A program made the translations under genes and the position numbers. DNA of 64,000 nucleotides from CAZKCI01 sp964551475 (GTDB lineage Bacteria > Auribacterota > Erginobacteria > Erginobacterales > CAZKCI01), in the NCBI GenBank assembly GCA_964551475.1, contig CAZKCI010000027.1, forward strand, positions 1-64,000, in the 5' to 3' direction. Position 1 is the first letter of the stretch. Each line of letters begins with the position of its first letter. The notes below the pieces were generated by a model. It had not been told where the DNA came from and did no database searches. It saw only the letters and a list, made by a program, of their open reading frames with translations. Below are positions 41,737 to 50,833 of the stretch, piece by piece.

Positions 41737-41828
41737 ACGGACCTCCGGTGTGGTGTCAGGTGTCTCGTGAAACGTGTCACGTGTAACGGCCCCTCCCGAT
41801 CGCGCACGCCCCCCGCGAGCCGCCGGCG

Positions 41829-42692
41829 CTACCTTTGCCCGCGTTCCATTATATACTCCCTCACCGCTTCCTGCCAAGGGCGCATCCGCCGGCCGGTGAT
41901 CGTCTCGAAGCGCTCCAGGGAGAGGACCGACCAGGGCGGACGGCGGGCCGGCCGCTTCAGCTCTTCGCTGCGGGCCGGAACGACCTCCGCCGCCACCCCC
42001 GCGGCCGCGACGATGAATCGGGCATACTCATACCAGGAGCAGCTCCCCCGGTTGGTCACATGCACGATCCCCTCCGCGCCGGCGCGCATCAGGGCGGCGA
42101 TCCCCTGGGCCAGGTCAACCGCATAGGTAGGACATCCCACCTGGTCGTCCACCACCTTGAGCTTTCCCGTCTCCCGGGCACGAGCCAGAATGGTGTCGGG
42201 AAAGTTTTTTCCCCCCCGTCCGAAGAGCCAAGCGGTCCGGACAATCACCGACCTCCCGCCCGCGGCGCGGACCGCTTCCTCTCCGGCGAGCTTGCTTTCG
42301 CCGTAGACGCTCAAGGGGCGGGGAGCATCCTCCTCGGTATAGGGAGATCCCTTCGTCCCCGCAAAGACGAAATCCGAGGAGAGCTGGACCAGGGTGGCGG
42401 ACGCCGCCCGGCAAGCCCGGGCCAGGTTTCCCGCCCCCGTCCCGTTGATCGCGAAGGCAAGGTCGCGCGCGGCCTCGCAGCCGTCGACATTGGTGTAGGC
42501 GGCGGCGTTGACCACCCAGCGGGGGCGGCGCGCGGCAAGCAGGGATGCGATGGAAGCGGGAGATCGGATGTCGCACTCGGGAAGGTCCGCGCCGGAGACC
42601 CCCCCCAGCGCGGGCAGGATCTCCATCAGCTCGCGTCCGAGGAGGCCGCGGCAGCCGACAACCACGATCGGTCCGCAATCAGCGGTGGCCAT
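41829..42692 (-). CDS. rfbD: dTDP-4-dehydrorhamnose reductase
   Basis: A 287-residue short-chain dehydrogenase that makes dTDP-L-rhamnose in the last step. The NAD(P) loop VVGCRGLLGRELME, the sugar-binding NAAAYTNVDGCE, the catalytic SVYGESKLAGE (Tyr-x-x-x-Lys) and a SSDFVF strand are all present. The start at 42,692 lies inside rfbB, overlapping by 14 bases. The longer frame upstream has no typical residues. Confidence 0.93.
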   Translation of the reverse strand: MATADCGPIVVVGCRGLLGRELMEILPALGGVSGADLPECDIRSPASIASLLAARRPRWVVNAAAYTNVDGCEAARDLAFAINGTGAGNLARACRAASATLVQLSSDFVFAGTKGSPYTEEDAPRPLSVYGESKLAGEEAVRAAGGRSVIVRTAWLFGRGGKNFPDTILARARETGKLKVVDDQVGCPTYAVDLAQGIAALMRAGAEGIVHVTNRGSCSWYEYARFIVAAAGVAAEVVPARSEELKRPARRPPWSVLSLERFETITGRRMRPWQEAVREYIMERGQR

Positions 42693-43686
42693 ACTGCCGC
42701 TGGTAATAGGCTTTGAACTCGCCACTCTTGATCTTCTCCCACCACCAGCGGTTGTCGCGATACCAGGCGATGGTGGCTTCGATCTCGGTTTCAAAATCGT
42801 GGGCGGGTTTCCAGCCCAGGGCCTGGAGCTTCGAGGAATCGAGAGCGTAGCGGCGATCGTGACCTTCCCGGTCCTTGACCGGCCGGATCAGGGACGGGGG
42901 CTTGCCCAGGTATTTCAGGATCTTCGCGGTCAGATCGCGATTGGCAAGAAGGTTCCCGCCGCCGATGTTGTAGACCTCGCCCCGGATCCCCTTATCGATC
43001 AGCAGGTCGATCGCCCGGCAGTGGTCTTCGACATACAGCCAGTCGCGGACGTTGAGCCCGTCCCCGTAGAGAGGCAGGGGGATGTCGTCCAGGGCGTTGG
43101 TGACAAAAAGGGGGATCACCTTCTCCGGGTACTGGCGGGGGCCGAAATTGTTGGAGGCGCGGGTGACCACCACCGGAATCCCGTAGCTCGCGAAGTAGGA
43201 GTAGGCCAGGCGGTCGGCGCCCGCCTTGCTCGCGGAGTAAGGGTTGCGGGGCAGCAGCGGATCGGTCTCGACGCTGAAGCCCTCCGCCACCGACCCGTAG
43301 ACCTCGTCGGTGGAGATCTGGATGAAGACCCCCGCCCCCCGCTTCCGCATCGCCTCCAGGAGAATATAGGTCCCGTAGACGTCGGTGCGGATGAAATCAT
43401 CGGGGTTCATCAGCGACCGATCGACGTGGGTCTCGGCCGCGAAATTCACCACCACGTCCGGCTTGGCGCCGAAGGCCTCCTCCACCGCCCGGGGATCGGC
43501 AATGTCGCCCCGGAAGAACCGGTAACGCGGATCCTTCTCCAGGTCCCTGAGATTATCGGGGTTCCCGGCGTAGGTGAGCTTGTCCAGGTTAACGATTGTG
43601 TCTGCCGGATGCGCCTGGAGCCAGTGACGAATGAAATTGGAGCCGATGAAACCTGCTCCCCCGGTGATAAGAACGGTTTTTCCCAT
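42679..43686 (-). CDS. rfbB: dTDP-glucose 4,6-dehydratase
   Basis: A 335-residue extended SDR enzyme with VLITGGAGFIGSNFIRHWLQ, the STDEVYG motif carrying Thr, Asp and Glu of the active site, and the catalytic PYSASKAGAD. It turns dTDP-glucose into the 4-keto-6-deoxy sugar. It overlaps rfbD downstream, and rfbA lies upstream across a repeat-filled gap of about 150 bases. Confidence 0.96.
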   Translation of the reverse strand: MGKTVLITGGAGFIGSNFIRHWLQAHPADTIVNLDKLTYAGNPDNLRDLEKDPRYRFFRGDIADPRAVEEAFGAKPDVVVNFAAETHVDRSLMNPDDFIRTDVYGTYILLEAMRKRGAGVFIQISTDEVYGSVAEGFSVETDPLLPRNPYSASKAGADRLAYSYFASYGIPVVVTRASNNFGPRQYPEKVIPLFVTNALDDIPLPLYGDGLNVRDWLYVEDHCRAIDLLIDKGIRGEVYNIGGGNLLANRDLTAKILKYLGKPPSLIRPVKDREGHDRRYALDSSKLQALGWKPAHDFETEIEATIAWYRDNRWWWEKIKSGEFKAYYQRQYGHR

Positions 43687-43714
43687 GGTAAATCCCTTCG
43701 TTGGTCTGGAGATT

Positions 43715-43845
43715 CAGTCGATGGGTGAGGGTTAGGATGTGAGTTTGGTGGATGGGAGAGGTCGATGGTGCGGCCGGCCGGCCAACACCATCAACTTTAC
43801 CTATAGACCAAGCTCACTTCCTCTCCCCACCCCCATCCACTCTAC
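43715..43845. repeat. Long interrupted inverted repeat between rfbA and rfbB
   Basis: GATGGTG faces CACCATC around the palindrome CGGCCGGCCGGCC; GTGAGTTTGGT faces ACCAAGCTCAC further out. The pattern repeats the style of 37,803-37,995. Confidence 0.7.
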
Positions 43846-44573
43846 AGTCTATTCGCCCCGCTCAAGGCGACCATCTGGTTGACCCGGATCAGGTTGGCAA
43901 TGGAGGAGCCGGCGTCCGCCCACCAGCCATCCAGAATGTCGTAGGTCATCAGCCCGTCCTGGATGTAGAAGTTATTGACGTCGGTGATCTCCAGCTCGCC
44001 CCGGCCGGACGGCTTCAGATGGCGTATGTACTGGAACACCTGGGGATCGTACATGTAGATTCCGATCACCGCGTAGCGGCTGGGCGGGTCCTTGGGCTTC
44101 TCGATGATCTTCTTCACCTTCTCGCCTTCGATCACCGCCACCCCGTAGTCCTGGGGATTGTCGACCTCCTTGAGGAGAATTTTCGCCCCCTTCTTCTGCC
44201 GGGCGAAGGAACGGACCGCTTTGACGATGTTCTTCTCGATCAGGTTGTCGCCGAGCATGACCAGGAGACGGTCGCCCTCGGCGAAATGCTCGGCCAGGGA
44301 AAGCGCCTCGGCGATCCCCCCCTCCTTCTCCTGATAGGTGTAGCTGATCTCCTTGAGGCCGAACTCCTTGCCGTTCCCGAGCAGGCGGAGAAAATCGCCG
44401 GCGTTGTTCCCGCCGGTCACGATCATGATATCCGTGATCCCGGCGTTGACCAGGGTCTGGATCGGGTAGTAGATCATCGGCCGGTCGTGGACCGGCAGGA
44501 GGTGCTTGTTGGTGATCTTGGTCAGCGGAGAAAGCCGGGTGCCCAAACCGCCCGCGAGTATGACTCCTTTCAC
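43842..44573 (-). CDS. rfbA: Glucose-1-phosphate thymidylyltransferase, short form
   Basis: A 243-residue nucleotidyltransferase: KGVILAGGLGTRLSPLTKIT is the nucleotide-binding signature, LPVHDRPMIYYPIQTLVNAG and VMLGDNLIE follow. It makes dTDP-glucose, the first step to rhamnose. Usual RmlA is about 290 residues; this is the short class without the C-terminal extension that forms the allosteric tetramer, so feedback control by dTDP-rhamnose may be absent. It sits with rfbB, rfbD and a sugar epimerase-like cupin. Confidence 0.9.
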   Translation of the reverse strand: MKGVILAGGLGTRLSPLTKITNKHLLPVHDRPMIYYPIQTLVNAGITDIMIVTGGNNAGDFLRLLGNGKEFGLKEISYTYQEKEGGIAEALSLAEHFAEGDRLLVMLGDNLIEKNIVKAVRSFARQKKGAKILLKEVDNPQDYGVAVIEGEKVKKIIEKPKDPPSRYAVIGIYMYDPQVFQYIRHLKPSGRGELEITDVNNFYIQDGLMTYDILDGWWADAGSSIANLIRVNQMVALSGANRL

Positions 44574-44693
44574 TTTTCTTCTCCTTGTCTTGCCGCGTCC
44601 GCGAACCGGGCGGGTCGCGGGCGTGGAAAGATGCTGGTTCTCTGCACTATCGGTTACGATGACGCTGGACCCGCCGGGAAAAACGCCGGGTTA

Positions 44694-44800
44694 AAATTTC
44701 AAATTTGAAACCTCAGATCTCAAAATCCCCGTCTTCCTTCTGAAATCTCAGATCGCCGTCTTTCTTCTGAGATTTGAGATCTCCGATCTCCCATCCCCCG
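44694..44800. repeat. Fold-back word repeat (GAAATCTCAGATC type)
   Basis: Words such as TTTGAAACCTCAGATCTC, CTGAAATCTCAGATC and GAGATTTGAGATCTC alternate in both orientations, similar to the set at 37,134. Confidence 0.75.
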
Positions 44801-44804
44801 CCGT

Positions 44805-45254
44805 TCAGCGGTCTTTCCTCTCCCAGCGGTAGGGGATGGAGTTTTGGTGGGGATCGGTCCGGTATTCGTCGCCGGGGTCGTAGAGATGATCGGGAAAGTT
44901 GATCACCATCGCCTCCTCCTCGCTCATACACTTGAATCCGTGGGTGACCCCCGGGGGGATGCGCAGCAGGATGGGGTTGTGTTCCCCCATGAAATACTCG
45001 TTCACTTCTCCCCGGGTGGCGGAGCCCGGGCGATCGTCGTAGAGAACCACCTTCATCATCCCCCGAACCACCACGAAATGGTCGGTCTGCTTCTTGTGGT
45101 GATGCCAGCCCTTGACTACGCCCGGATAGGCGGTGGTCAGGTAGGCGTAGCCGAAGGCGCGGAAGAAGGGGTCGTCTGAGCGATACATCTCCATCACCCG
45201 TCCGCGCTCGTCCGGGATCGGTTTAAGCGCTTTGACCACGACTCCATCAATCAT
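44805..45254 (-). CDS. rfbC: dTDP-sugar epimerase-like cupin (RfbC/WxcM-like)
   Basis: A 149-residue cupin with KPIPDERGRVMEMYRSDD, GVVKGWHHHKKQTDHF and RIPPGVTHGFKC, the core of dTDP-4-dehydrorhamnose 3,5-epimerase. Typical RfbC is about 180 residues; the protein is shorter and shows three His in a row, like the related sugar isomerases. Since rfbA, rfbB and rfbD stand next to it and no other epimerase is seen, it is probably the rhamnose-pathway epimerase. A related 3- or 4-isomerase is possible. Confidence 0.8.
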   Translation of the reverse strand: MIDGVVVKALKPIPDERGRVMEMYRSDDPFFRAFGYAYLTTAYPGVVKGWHHHKKQTDHFVVVRGMMKVVLYDDRPGSATRGEVNEYFMGEHNPILLRIPPGVTHGFKCMSEEEAMVINFPDHLYDPGDEYRTDPHQNSIPYRWERKDR

Positions 45255-45379
45255 CGATCGTTTCTCCCTTCTCTACTTGGGGCCCGACATTTTCAGCCGT
45301 TAAAAAGCTCAAAAAGCGCAAAAATAGCTGTGAGTTTTGACCCTGTTTTCGTGCCTGGGGAGCTTTTTCGCGGCTAAAT

Positions 45380-46444
45380 TCATGCGGCCGAGCCCGGGTC
45401 TTCTCCGGGGACAACCTCGCCGCGGTGAAAGCGGAGCTGGTCTTTCAGGATGTAGATGACCCCGCCCACCAGCGAGGCCGCCAGGGAAACGAAATAGAAG
45501 TTCAGGGAAAGCATCAGGGCGTGCCTCTTCGCCACGTCTGGATGCAGCCCGTCCGGATCCAGGCACGCGAGCGAACCGAAGAACAGGATAAAAGCGGCTT
45601 CCCGGGTCCCCAGGCCCGAGAAGGAGATCGGCAGCGACATGATAACCGAAATCGTCGGTATAAACAGGAAAAAATACCAGATCGAGATGGGCGGGATCGT
45701 TGCCCGAAATACCCGGGAGATCAGCCAGGTGTCGGTGACGATGATCACCCAGATCACCGTGGAGATGAGCAGGGTTTTCACGAGGACCGGCGACTGGCCG
45801 CGGTAGACACAGAGGGCGTCGTGGACGTCCGTGATCTTCTTCCGGAAGGCAGCCCAGGGGATAAGAGCGGTGAGCCACCTCAGGAGGCGCTCGCTGAACA
45901 CGACCAGGAAGAAGAGGATCAGGCCGGCGGACACACCGCCCACGATCAGAAAGATGGAGGCGGCCTTTTTCGGACCGATCGCCGCCCGGAGCTTCCCCGC
46001 GCCGAAAAGGAGGGCGACGACAGCCATCACGCACATCCCTCCCACCCCCATGAGACGGTCGACGGCGACCGAGGCCAGGGCGGCCGGCCCTTTCTTGGTG
46101 AAACGGGAGAGGTAATAGACCTTGACCACGTCGCCGCCGACGGTCGAGGGGAGGAAACTGTTGAAGAACATCCCGATCATGTAATACATAAAAACGCTTC
46201 CCGGGCTCAGCTTCACCCCCTGGGCGCGCAGAAGGAGCCCCCAGCGGAAAGCCCCGGCGGCGAAGAGCAGGCCCATGATCGCGATGGCGGCGGCCAGGCA
46301 GAGGAGGTCGGCCTGGGCGTAATAGCCGGGGAGCTGGGAAAGGCCCCCCTCAAGGCTGATCTCGTGAAAGATGTAGCCGAGCAGCCCCAGGCCGATAGCC
46401 AGGCGGAGGAAGAGGAAAAGGCGCTGTTTGAGAGCGGAGGTCAT
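45380..46444 (-). CDS. UPF0104 / lysylphosphatidylglycerol-synthase-like membrane protein
   Basis: A 354-residue protein with about eight membrane helices. LPSTVGGDVVKVYYLSRFTK and PISFSGLGTREAAFILFF are the marks of the UPF0104 flippase-like family, which includes the transmembrane part of MprF. There is no aminoacyl-transfer domain, so lipid modification is unlikely; a role in moving a lipid-linked sugar or in polysaccharide export is plausible given the glycosyltransferases beside it. The start is at 46,444, before KQRLFLFLRLAIG. Confidence 0.85.
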   Translation of the reverse strand: MTSALKQRLFLFLRLAIGLGLLGYIFHEISLEGGLSQLPGYYAQADLLCLAAAIAIMGLLFAAGAFRWGLLLRAQGVKLSPGSVFMYYMIGMFFNSFLPSTVGGDVVKVYYLSRFTKKGPAALASVAVDRLMGVGGMCVMAVVALLFGAGKLRAAIGPKKAASIFLIVGGVSAGLILFFLVVFSERLLRWLTALIPWAAFRKKITDVHDALCVYRGQSPVLVKTLLISTVIWVIIVTDTWLISRVFRATIPPISIWYFFLFIPTISVIMSLPISFSGLGTREAAFILFFGSLACLDPDGLHPDVAKRHALMLSLNFYFVSLAASLVGGVIYILKDQLRFHRGEVVPGEDPGSAA

Positions 46445-46537
46445 GGGCTGGCGAAGAGAAAAAACTATACACGAAGGGAGTGAGGAGACAAAGGGCAAAA
46501 GGTTACGCAACCTTACGTAACCTTACGGAACGCATTT

Positions 46538-47656
46538 CTATTTCCACCGCAACGCGTCTCTGCGGAAGAAATAGACGATCCCCCCCCACGCCGCCGCCGC
46601 GTTGAGCAGGCAGAAGGTGAAGGGGGGGGAAAGGACGGGGGACGGGCGGCCTCGGAACCGGGCCTGGATCCAGCCGGCGAGAGCGGCCAGATAGAAAAGA
46701 GCCTGGAGAGGGAAGAAGAACCGGGGCCAGGCGGGGGAAAAGGCGCTGGAGACAAAGGCCGCGATCAGGGCGCCGGGGATAAAGAGGCGGAAGAGCTTGT
46801 GGGAGATCATCCCGACCGCCACCGGAGAGCGAAAGGGGTTCAGAAGCCAGGGGGAACGGGCAAAGGCCTGGTAGTTTCCGGCCAATGTCCTCACCTTGCG
46901 CCGGAACTCGCGATGCCAGTCCGCCGCTTCCGTCTCGAATGCCTTGGCCTCTTCGATGAAGACAATCCGCCGGCCCTGCCGCACCGCTTCCAGGGGGAGG
47001 AGAAAATCGTCGAGTATGGTGTCGTCCGGAAGCGGGCGGAAAAGCTCCCGGCGCAGAGCCCAAATCGCCCCGGTGGCGCCCAGGCAGGAGGAGATCGCCC
47101 CTTCCCGGCGCCGCATGAATTTTTCCATCTTCCAATACCAGTCGACCCGGACCCCCTTCTCTCCTCCCCCCTCCTCCCGGAGAACCAGCTCGCCGCTGGC
47201 CGCGCCCACCGACGGATCGGAAAAGGGAGCGACGAGAAAGCGCAGGGCGTCCGGAGCAAAGCGGGCGCTGGCGTCGGTGAAGACGATGATCTCGCCGGAA
47301 AGCCCGCTGACGGCGCTGTTGATGGCCGCGATCTTCCCTTTCCGGCTCTCGTAGGCCAGCAGCCGCAGGCGGGGATCGGAGAAAGAGCGGACGACCGCCG
47401 CGGTCCCGTCCCGGGAACCGTCGGAAACGACAACGACCTCCCGAGGGCCGGGATAATCCAGGCCGAGGACGTTCTCGACACTGCCTCCGATCGCCCTTTC
47501 CTCGTCCCGGGCCGGGATCAGCAGCGAGACCGACGGCCAACGGGCGGGCGCCGCCACCGGTCTCTTCCGGCCGCGCGCGGCGAGGAGAAGGCCGAGAGGG
47601 TAGAGGACGTATGTGTAGAGGATGAAAACCAGGGACAGGAGAAATACTGCCGTCAT
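46538..47656 (-). CDS. Glycosyltransferase family 2, membrane bound
   Basis: A 372-residue processive-type GT2. A first membrane helix (FLLSLVFILYTYVLYPLGLL) is followed by the GT-A domain with SLLIPARDEERAI, VVVSDGSRDGT and the D-A-S metal site (VFTDASARFA), a later DDTILDDF (the E/D-D base) and three C-terminal helices. It is like enzymes that build exopolysaccharide, with QGRRIVFIEEA in place of the usual Q-x-x-R-W motif, so it may transfer single sugars. Neighbours suggest surface polysaccharide. Confidence 0.87.
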   Translation of the reverse strand: MTAVFLLSLVFILYTYVLYPLGLLLAARGRKRPVAAPARWPSVSLLIPARDEERAIGGSVENVLGLDYPGPREVVVVSDGSRDGTAAVVRSFSDPRLRLLAYESRKGKIAAINSAVSGLSGEIIVFTDASARFAPDALRFLVAPFSDPSVGAASGELVLREEGGGEKGVRVDWYWKMEKFMRRREGAISSCLGATGAIWALRRELFRPLPDDTILDDFLLPLEAVRQGRRIVFIEEAKAFETEAADWHREFRRKVRTLAGNYQAFARSPWLLNPFRSPVAVGMISHKLFRLFIPGALIAAFVSSAFSPAWPRFFFPLQALFYLAALAGWIQARFRGRPSPVLSPPFTFCLLNAAAAWGGIVYFFRRDALRWK

Positions 47657-47694
47657 AGCTTTTCCCCGGACAGCGCTAGCTTCGCCTTCGTTGG

Positions 47695-47815
47695 AAACAT
47701 GGAAATCTAGAAATATGGAAACAAGGAACCGGCTCTCGCCCCTCCGGAGTCCACTTGTTTCCATATTTCCAGATTTCCATGTTTCCCGATTGCCCCGTTC
47801 TCATATTTCCACTCA
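47695..47815. repeat. Fold-back word repeat (GGAAATCTAGAAATATGG type)
   Basis: CATGGAAATCTAGAAATATGG on the left, AATATGG/CCATATT words and CCAGATTTCCATG on the right face each other around a GC-rich loop, between divergent genes. Confidence 0.7.
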
Positions 47816-47883
47816 ATAGCTTGACTTCTCCCTTCGTCTCGAACACAATAGAGTCTACTATACCACCATTCAGGAGACTGATC

Positions 47884-48729
47884 ATGCCCACTGACAACAG
47901 CCCCGCGCCGGAAGCCCCTTCCCGCGCTCCCGATTCCGCCGCCGCGACCGGCCCGTCGCCGCGCGGGAAGATCATCATGGCGGCGGCCGGCGGCCTCCTG
48001 GTCGCCGCCGTCATCTTCCTGTTCGTGCAATATCGGACCACCTCCGCCAGCCTGGAGGCCGAGACCCAGTTGCGACGCTCGGCCGAGCTCCGGGTGAAGA
48101 CTCAGGAGGATACGCTCGCCCAGCAGATCGGGCAGATCAACCGCCTGGAAAATCAGCTTCAGGATACCGAGACCAAAAACACCGAGTTTCAGTCCCGGGT
48201 CGGCGCCCTGGAGAAAGACCAGGCGATCCTGCAGAGCCGCCTGGAAAGCGCCGAGGATTCCCGAAAAAAGAGCGAAGAGCGCCTGGCCGAGGAGCAGACA
48301 ACGGTGACCGAACTCCAGAAACGGACCGGCGAAGACCGGGTGAACCAGGCCCGGCTCCTCTCTCACATCGAGCGCCTGATGGGAGAGAAGGCGTCGCTCC
48401 AGGAGAAGCTGGCCGCGCTGGAAACGGGGAAGGCGGCGGGAGGGGCGGTGGCCCTACCCGAGGTGGTGGTGAGCGACGGAGAGCGCCCGCGCCGGGCCTT
48501 CGAGGGCGCGATCCTGGCGGTGAACAAGCGCTATGACTTCGTGGTTTTTAACCTCGGGGAGAAGGACGGGGTCAAGGCGGGGAGCCGCTGGGATGTCGTC
48601 GAAGAAGGTAAAAACATGGGCGAGGTGGTCGCGCGCCGGGTGCTTCCGGCGATGACGGTAGCCGACGTGGATCCCCGGCAAACGCGATCCGCCCTGAGAA
48701 AGAACGCCACCGTCGTCCCTCATGAATAG
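47884..48729 (+). CDS. Membrane-anchored coiled-coil protein
   Basis: A 281-residue protein: a Pro/Ala-rich start, one membrane helix (IIMAAAGGLLVAAVIFLFVQY, about 30-50), a long coiled coil to about 190, and a C-terminal beta domain with AILAVNKRYDFVVFNLGEKDG, the SH3-like pattern also found at the end of flagellar-assembly FlgT-type and capsule-linked proteins. The Ala/Glu/Gln heptads are clear. It overlaps the following sugar transferase gene by eight bases. It may tether or scaffold an envelope or polysaccharide machine. No family name assigned. Confidence 0.7.
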   Translation: MPTDNSPAPEAPSRAPDSAAATGPSPRGKIIMAAAGGLLVAAVIFLFVQYRTTSASLEAETQLRRSAELRVKTQEDTLAQQIGQINRLENQLQDTETKNTEFQSRVGALEKDQAILQSRLESAEDSRKKSEERLAEEQTTVTELQKRTGEDRVNQARLLSHIERLMGEKASLQEKLAALETGKAAGGAVALPEVVVSDGERPRRAFEGAILAVNKRYDFVVFNLGEKDGVKAGSRWDVVEEGKNMGEVVARRVLPAMTVADVDPRQTRSALRKNATVVPHE

Positions 48730-50122
48730 GAAGAGGTTCCCCCCTCTCTCCAAGGAATCCCTGGTCGTCCTGTCCCTGATGGCCGACGCCGCCCTGGTTG
48801 TTTTAGCCGATATCACCGCTTTCGTCGCCCGTTTCGGTTTTGAGAAGGGGCCCCTCCCCCGGGTCAACTTCACCGCCTACCTGCAGATCGTCTTCCCGAT
48901 CATCGTTCTCCGCCTGGCCTGCCTCTATTCCTACGGCCTCTACGACAAGCCGAAGTATCGCTCCATCTACGACACCGTCCTGAACACGATCAAGGCGGTC
49001 ACGGTCAGCACCCTGATCATCATCGTAGTCGCCTACTTCACCCGCTCCTTCGCCTATCCCCGCCTGGTCATCCTCCTCTCCTGGCTGATCACCATCCCCT
49101 ACATCATCGTCTGGCGTCTGATCACCCGGAAGCTGATCAACTGGCTGATGGGGAAGGACTATTTCATCTCCCATACGCTGATCGTGGGGATGGACCGCGA
49201 CTCCCAGCGGTTGGCCACCCGCGTGGTGCGGGAGGCCTGGATCTCCCGGCGCCTGATAGGTTTCATCGAAGTCGAGGCGGGCGAGGCCCAGTCGGTCGGC
49301 GAAGCCTTTCGGCTGGGGACGATCGAGGATATCCCCCGGATCATCGAGGAACACGCCATCGACGAGGTGGTGATCGCCTCCTCCCGCCTGCCCAAGGAGA
49401 AGATCCTGCGCATCATCTCCCTTTTCGGGGGGCACGACGTCATCTTCCGGATCATCCCCAACCTCTATGAGGCGATCATCGGATCGATGGCTTCCTTCCC
49501 GACCGAGCAGGTCCCCCTGATCAGCCCCACCGTCTCCCAGAAGCATCTCCGCTACAAGGAGCTGAAACGCCTCCTCGACACCGGAGGAGCAGCCCTGCTC
49601 CTGGTTGTCTTGAGCCCGCTGATCCTGATCATCGCCGCTCTCATCCGCCTGACGGCGGGGGCGCCGGTGATCTACCGCCAGCAGAGGGTGGGCCTCCACG
49701 GCAAGGTTTTTACCTTGTATAAGTTTCGGACCATGGTCCGGGAAAGCGAGACCCACGGGCCGGAATTCGTCCATAAAAACGACCGGCGGTTGACCCGGCT
49801 CGGCCGGTTCCTGCGCCGCGCCCACCTGGACGAACTCCCCCAGCTCTACAACGTCATCATCAACGACATGACCCTGATCGGGCCCCGGCCGGAACGGCCT
49901 TTTTTCTACAAGGAGCTGGTCCGGGAAATCCCCTTCTACGCCGAGCGTCTGGAAGTGAAACCCGGCATCACCGGCTGGGCCCAGGCCATCTACGGCTACG
50001 CTTCAACTCCGAAAGAGCACCAGGAGAAGCTGCTCTACGACATCTTCTACATCGAGAATATGTCGTTTGCGCTCGATCTGCTCATCGCCTGGAAGACGCT
50101 CTGGGCGGTGCTGCGGGGATAG
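48722..50122 (+). CDS. Polyprenyl-phosphate sugar-1-phosphate transferase (WcaJ/PssY-type)
   Basis: A 466-residue initiating transferase for exopolysaccharide. Five membrane segments, including a reentrant one, precede a CoA-binding-like central part. The catalytic bacterial sugar transferase domain has KRLLDTGGAALLLVVLSP, VGLHGKVFTLYKFRTM, RLGRFLRRAHLDELPQL and GPRPERP. It puts the first sugar phosphate on undecaprenyl phosphate at the inner membrane. The overlapping coiled-coil gene and the exosortase set following on the other strand place it in an EPS locus. Confidence 0.92.
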   Translation: MNRKRFPPLSKESLVVLSLMADAALVVLADITAFVARFGFEKGPLPRVNFTAYLQIVFPIIVLRLACLYSYGLYDKPKYRSIYDTVLNTIKAVTVSTLIIIVVAYFTRSFAYPRLVILLSWLITIPYIIVWRLITRKLINWLMGKDYFISHTLIVGMDRDSQRLATRVVREAWISRRLIGFIEVEAGEAQSVGEAFRLGTIEDIPRIIEEHAIDEVVIASSRLPKEKILRIISLFGGHDVIFRIIPNLYEAIIGSMASFPTEQVPLISPTVSQKHLRYKELKRLLDTGGAALLLVVLSPLILIIAALIRLTAGAPVIYRQQRVGLHGKVFTLYKFRTMVRESETHGPEFVHKNDRRLTRLGRFLRRAHLDELPQLYNVIINDMTLIGPRPERPFFYKELVREIPFYAERLEVKPGITGWAQAIYGYASTPKEHQEKLLYDIFYIENMSFALDLLIAWKTLWAVLRG

Positions 50123-50139
50123 CGGGAAACGCGGTAAGC

Positions 50140-50182
50140 AGTGATCAGTAATCAATAATCAGCAACCTATAATCTATAATCC
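50140..50182. repeat. Short word repeat (ATCAGTAATCAATAATC type)
   Basis: A small set of ATCA/ATAATC words between convergent genes, perhaps a transcript end for both. Similar words (ACAGATTATAGATTATAGG) stand near 63,495-63,515. Confidence 0.55.
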
Positions 50183-50833
50183 TCATTCGACCTGACCAGG
50201 CGCCCATCTGCCTGGCGGCGCGGCCCGCAGGAACTCCCGGATCGCCCTCTCCCCCTCCTCCAGATCGAAAGTCCCCTCCACGGACACTCGGACCAGAAAG
50301 GCGGGCGCCGCCTTCCCGGAAAGGCGGCCGAGGACTATCCTGGCCTGGACCTCCAGGTAGCCCGGCACGGCGCGGCCGCCGTAGATATACCAGTAGTAGA
50401 CCAGGCTTCTCCCTCCCGGACCGGCGGCCAGAAAACGCCGGGCGCGGAACACCCCTCCTCTCCCGTCCGGAAGATCGCCCTCCCCTTCCTCCGTGAGCTC
50501 CGTGGCGCCCCCGACAAAACAGTACTCGGGAGGGTGCAGGGCGGCGCGGTCGGCCCCGGCGGAGACCAGGTAAAAATTGACCGCCCTCCCCGGCGCGCGA
50601 TACTGGCGGAAGATCAGCGCATCGCCGCCGAGCGCCGCCCGGCGCGGGGCGGAGACGGGCAGATCCACGGCTTCCCAACCGGGGACCGACCGCGGTGGCA
50701 AGCCGGCGGCGGGCGAATCATCCGATCCATCCAACCGCTCCCGCCCGAGATAAACCCGGGCGAGCAGAAGCGCTCCCAGAAGAAAAAGGAGGCTCAGGCG
50801 GAAGGCGGCGGCTCGGGAGAGCGGATGAGCCAT
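50183..50833 (-). CDS. EpsI / exosortase-associated protein (DUF3485)
   Basis: A 216-residue protein with an N-terminal membrane helix (AAAFRLSLLFLLGALLLARVYL) and an extracytoplasmic domain with VPGWEAVDLPVSAPRRAALG, ALHPPEYCFVGGATEL, LVYYWYIYGG, the EpsI pattern (conserved C and W-Y). EpsI is a regular partner of exosortases, sometimes fused. The start lies 40 bases inside the exosortase gene, so the two are coupled. Exact role is unresolved. Confidence 0.87.
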   Translation of the reverse strand: MAHPLSRAAAFRLSLLFLLGALLLARVYLGRERLDGSDDSPAAGLPPRSVPGWEAVDLPVSAPRRAALGGDALIFRQYRAPGRAVNFYLVSAGADRAALHPPEYCFVGGATELTEEGEGDLPDGRGGVFRARRFLAAGPGGRSLVYYWYIYGGRAVPGYLEVQARIVLGRLSGKAAPAFLVRVSVEGTFDLEEGERAIREFLRAAPPGRWAPGQVE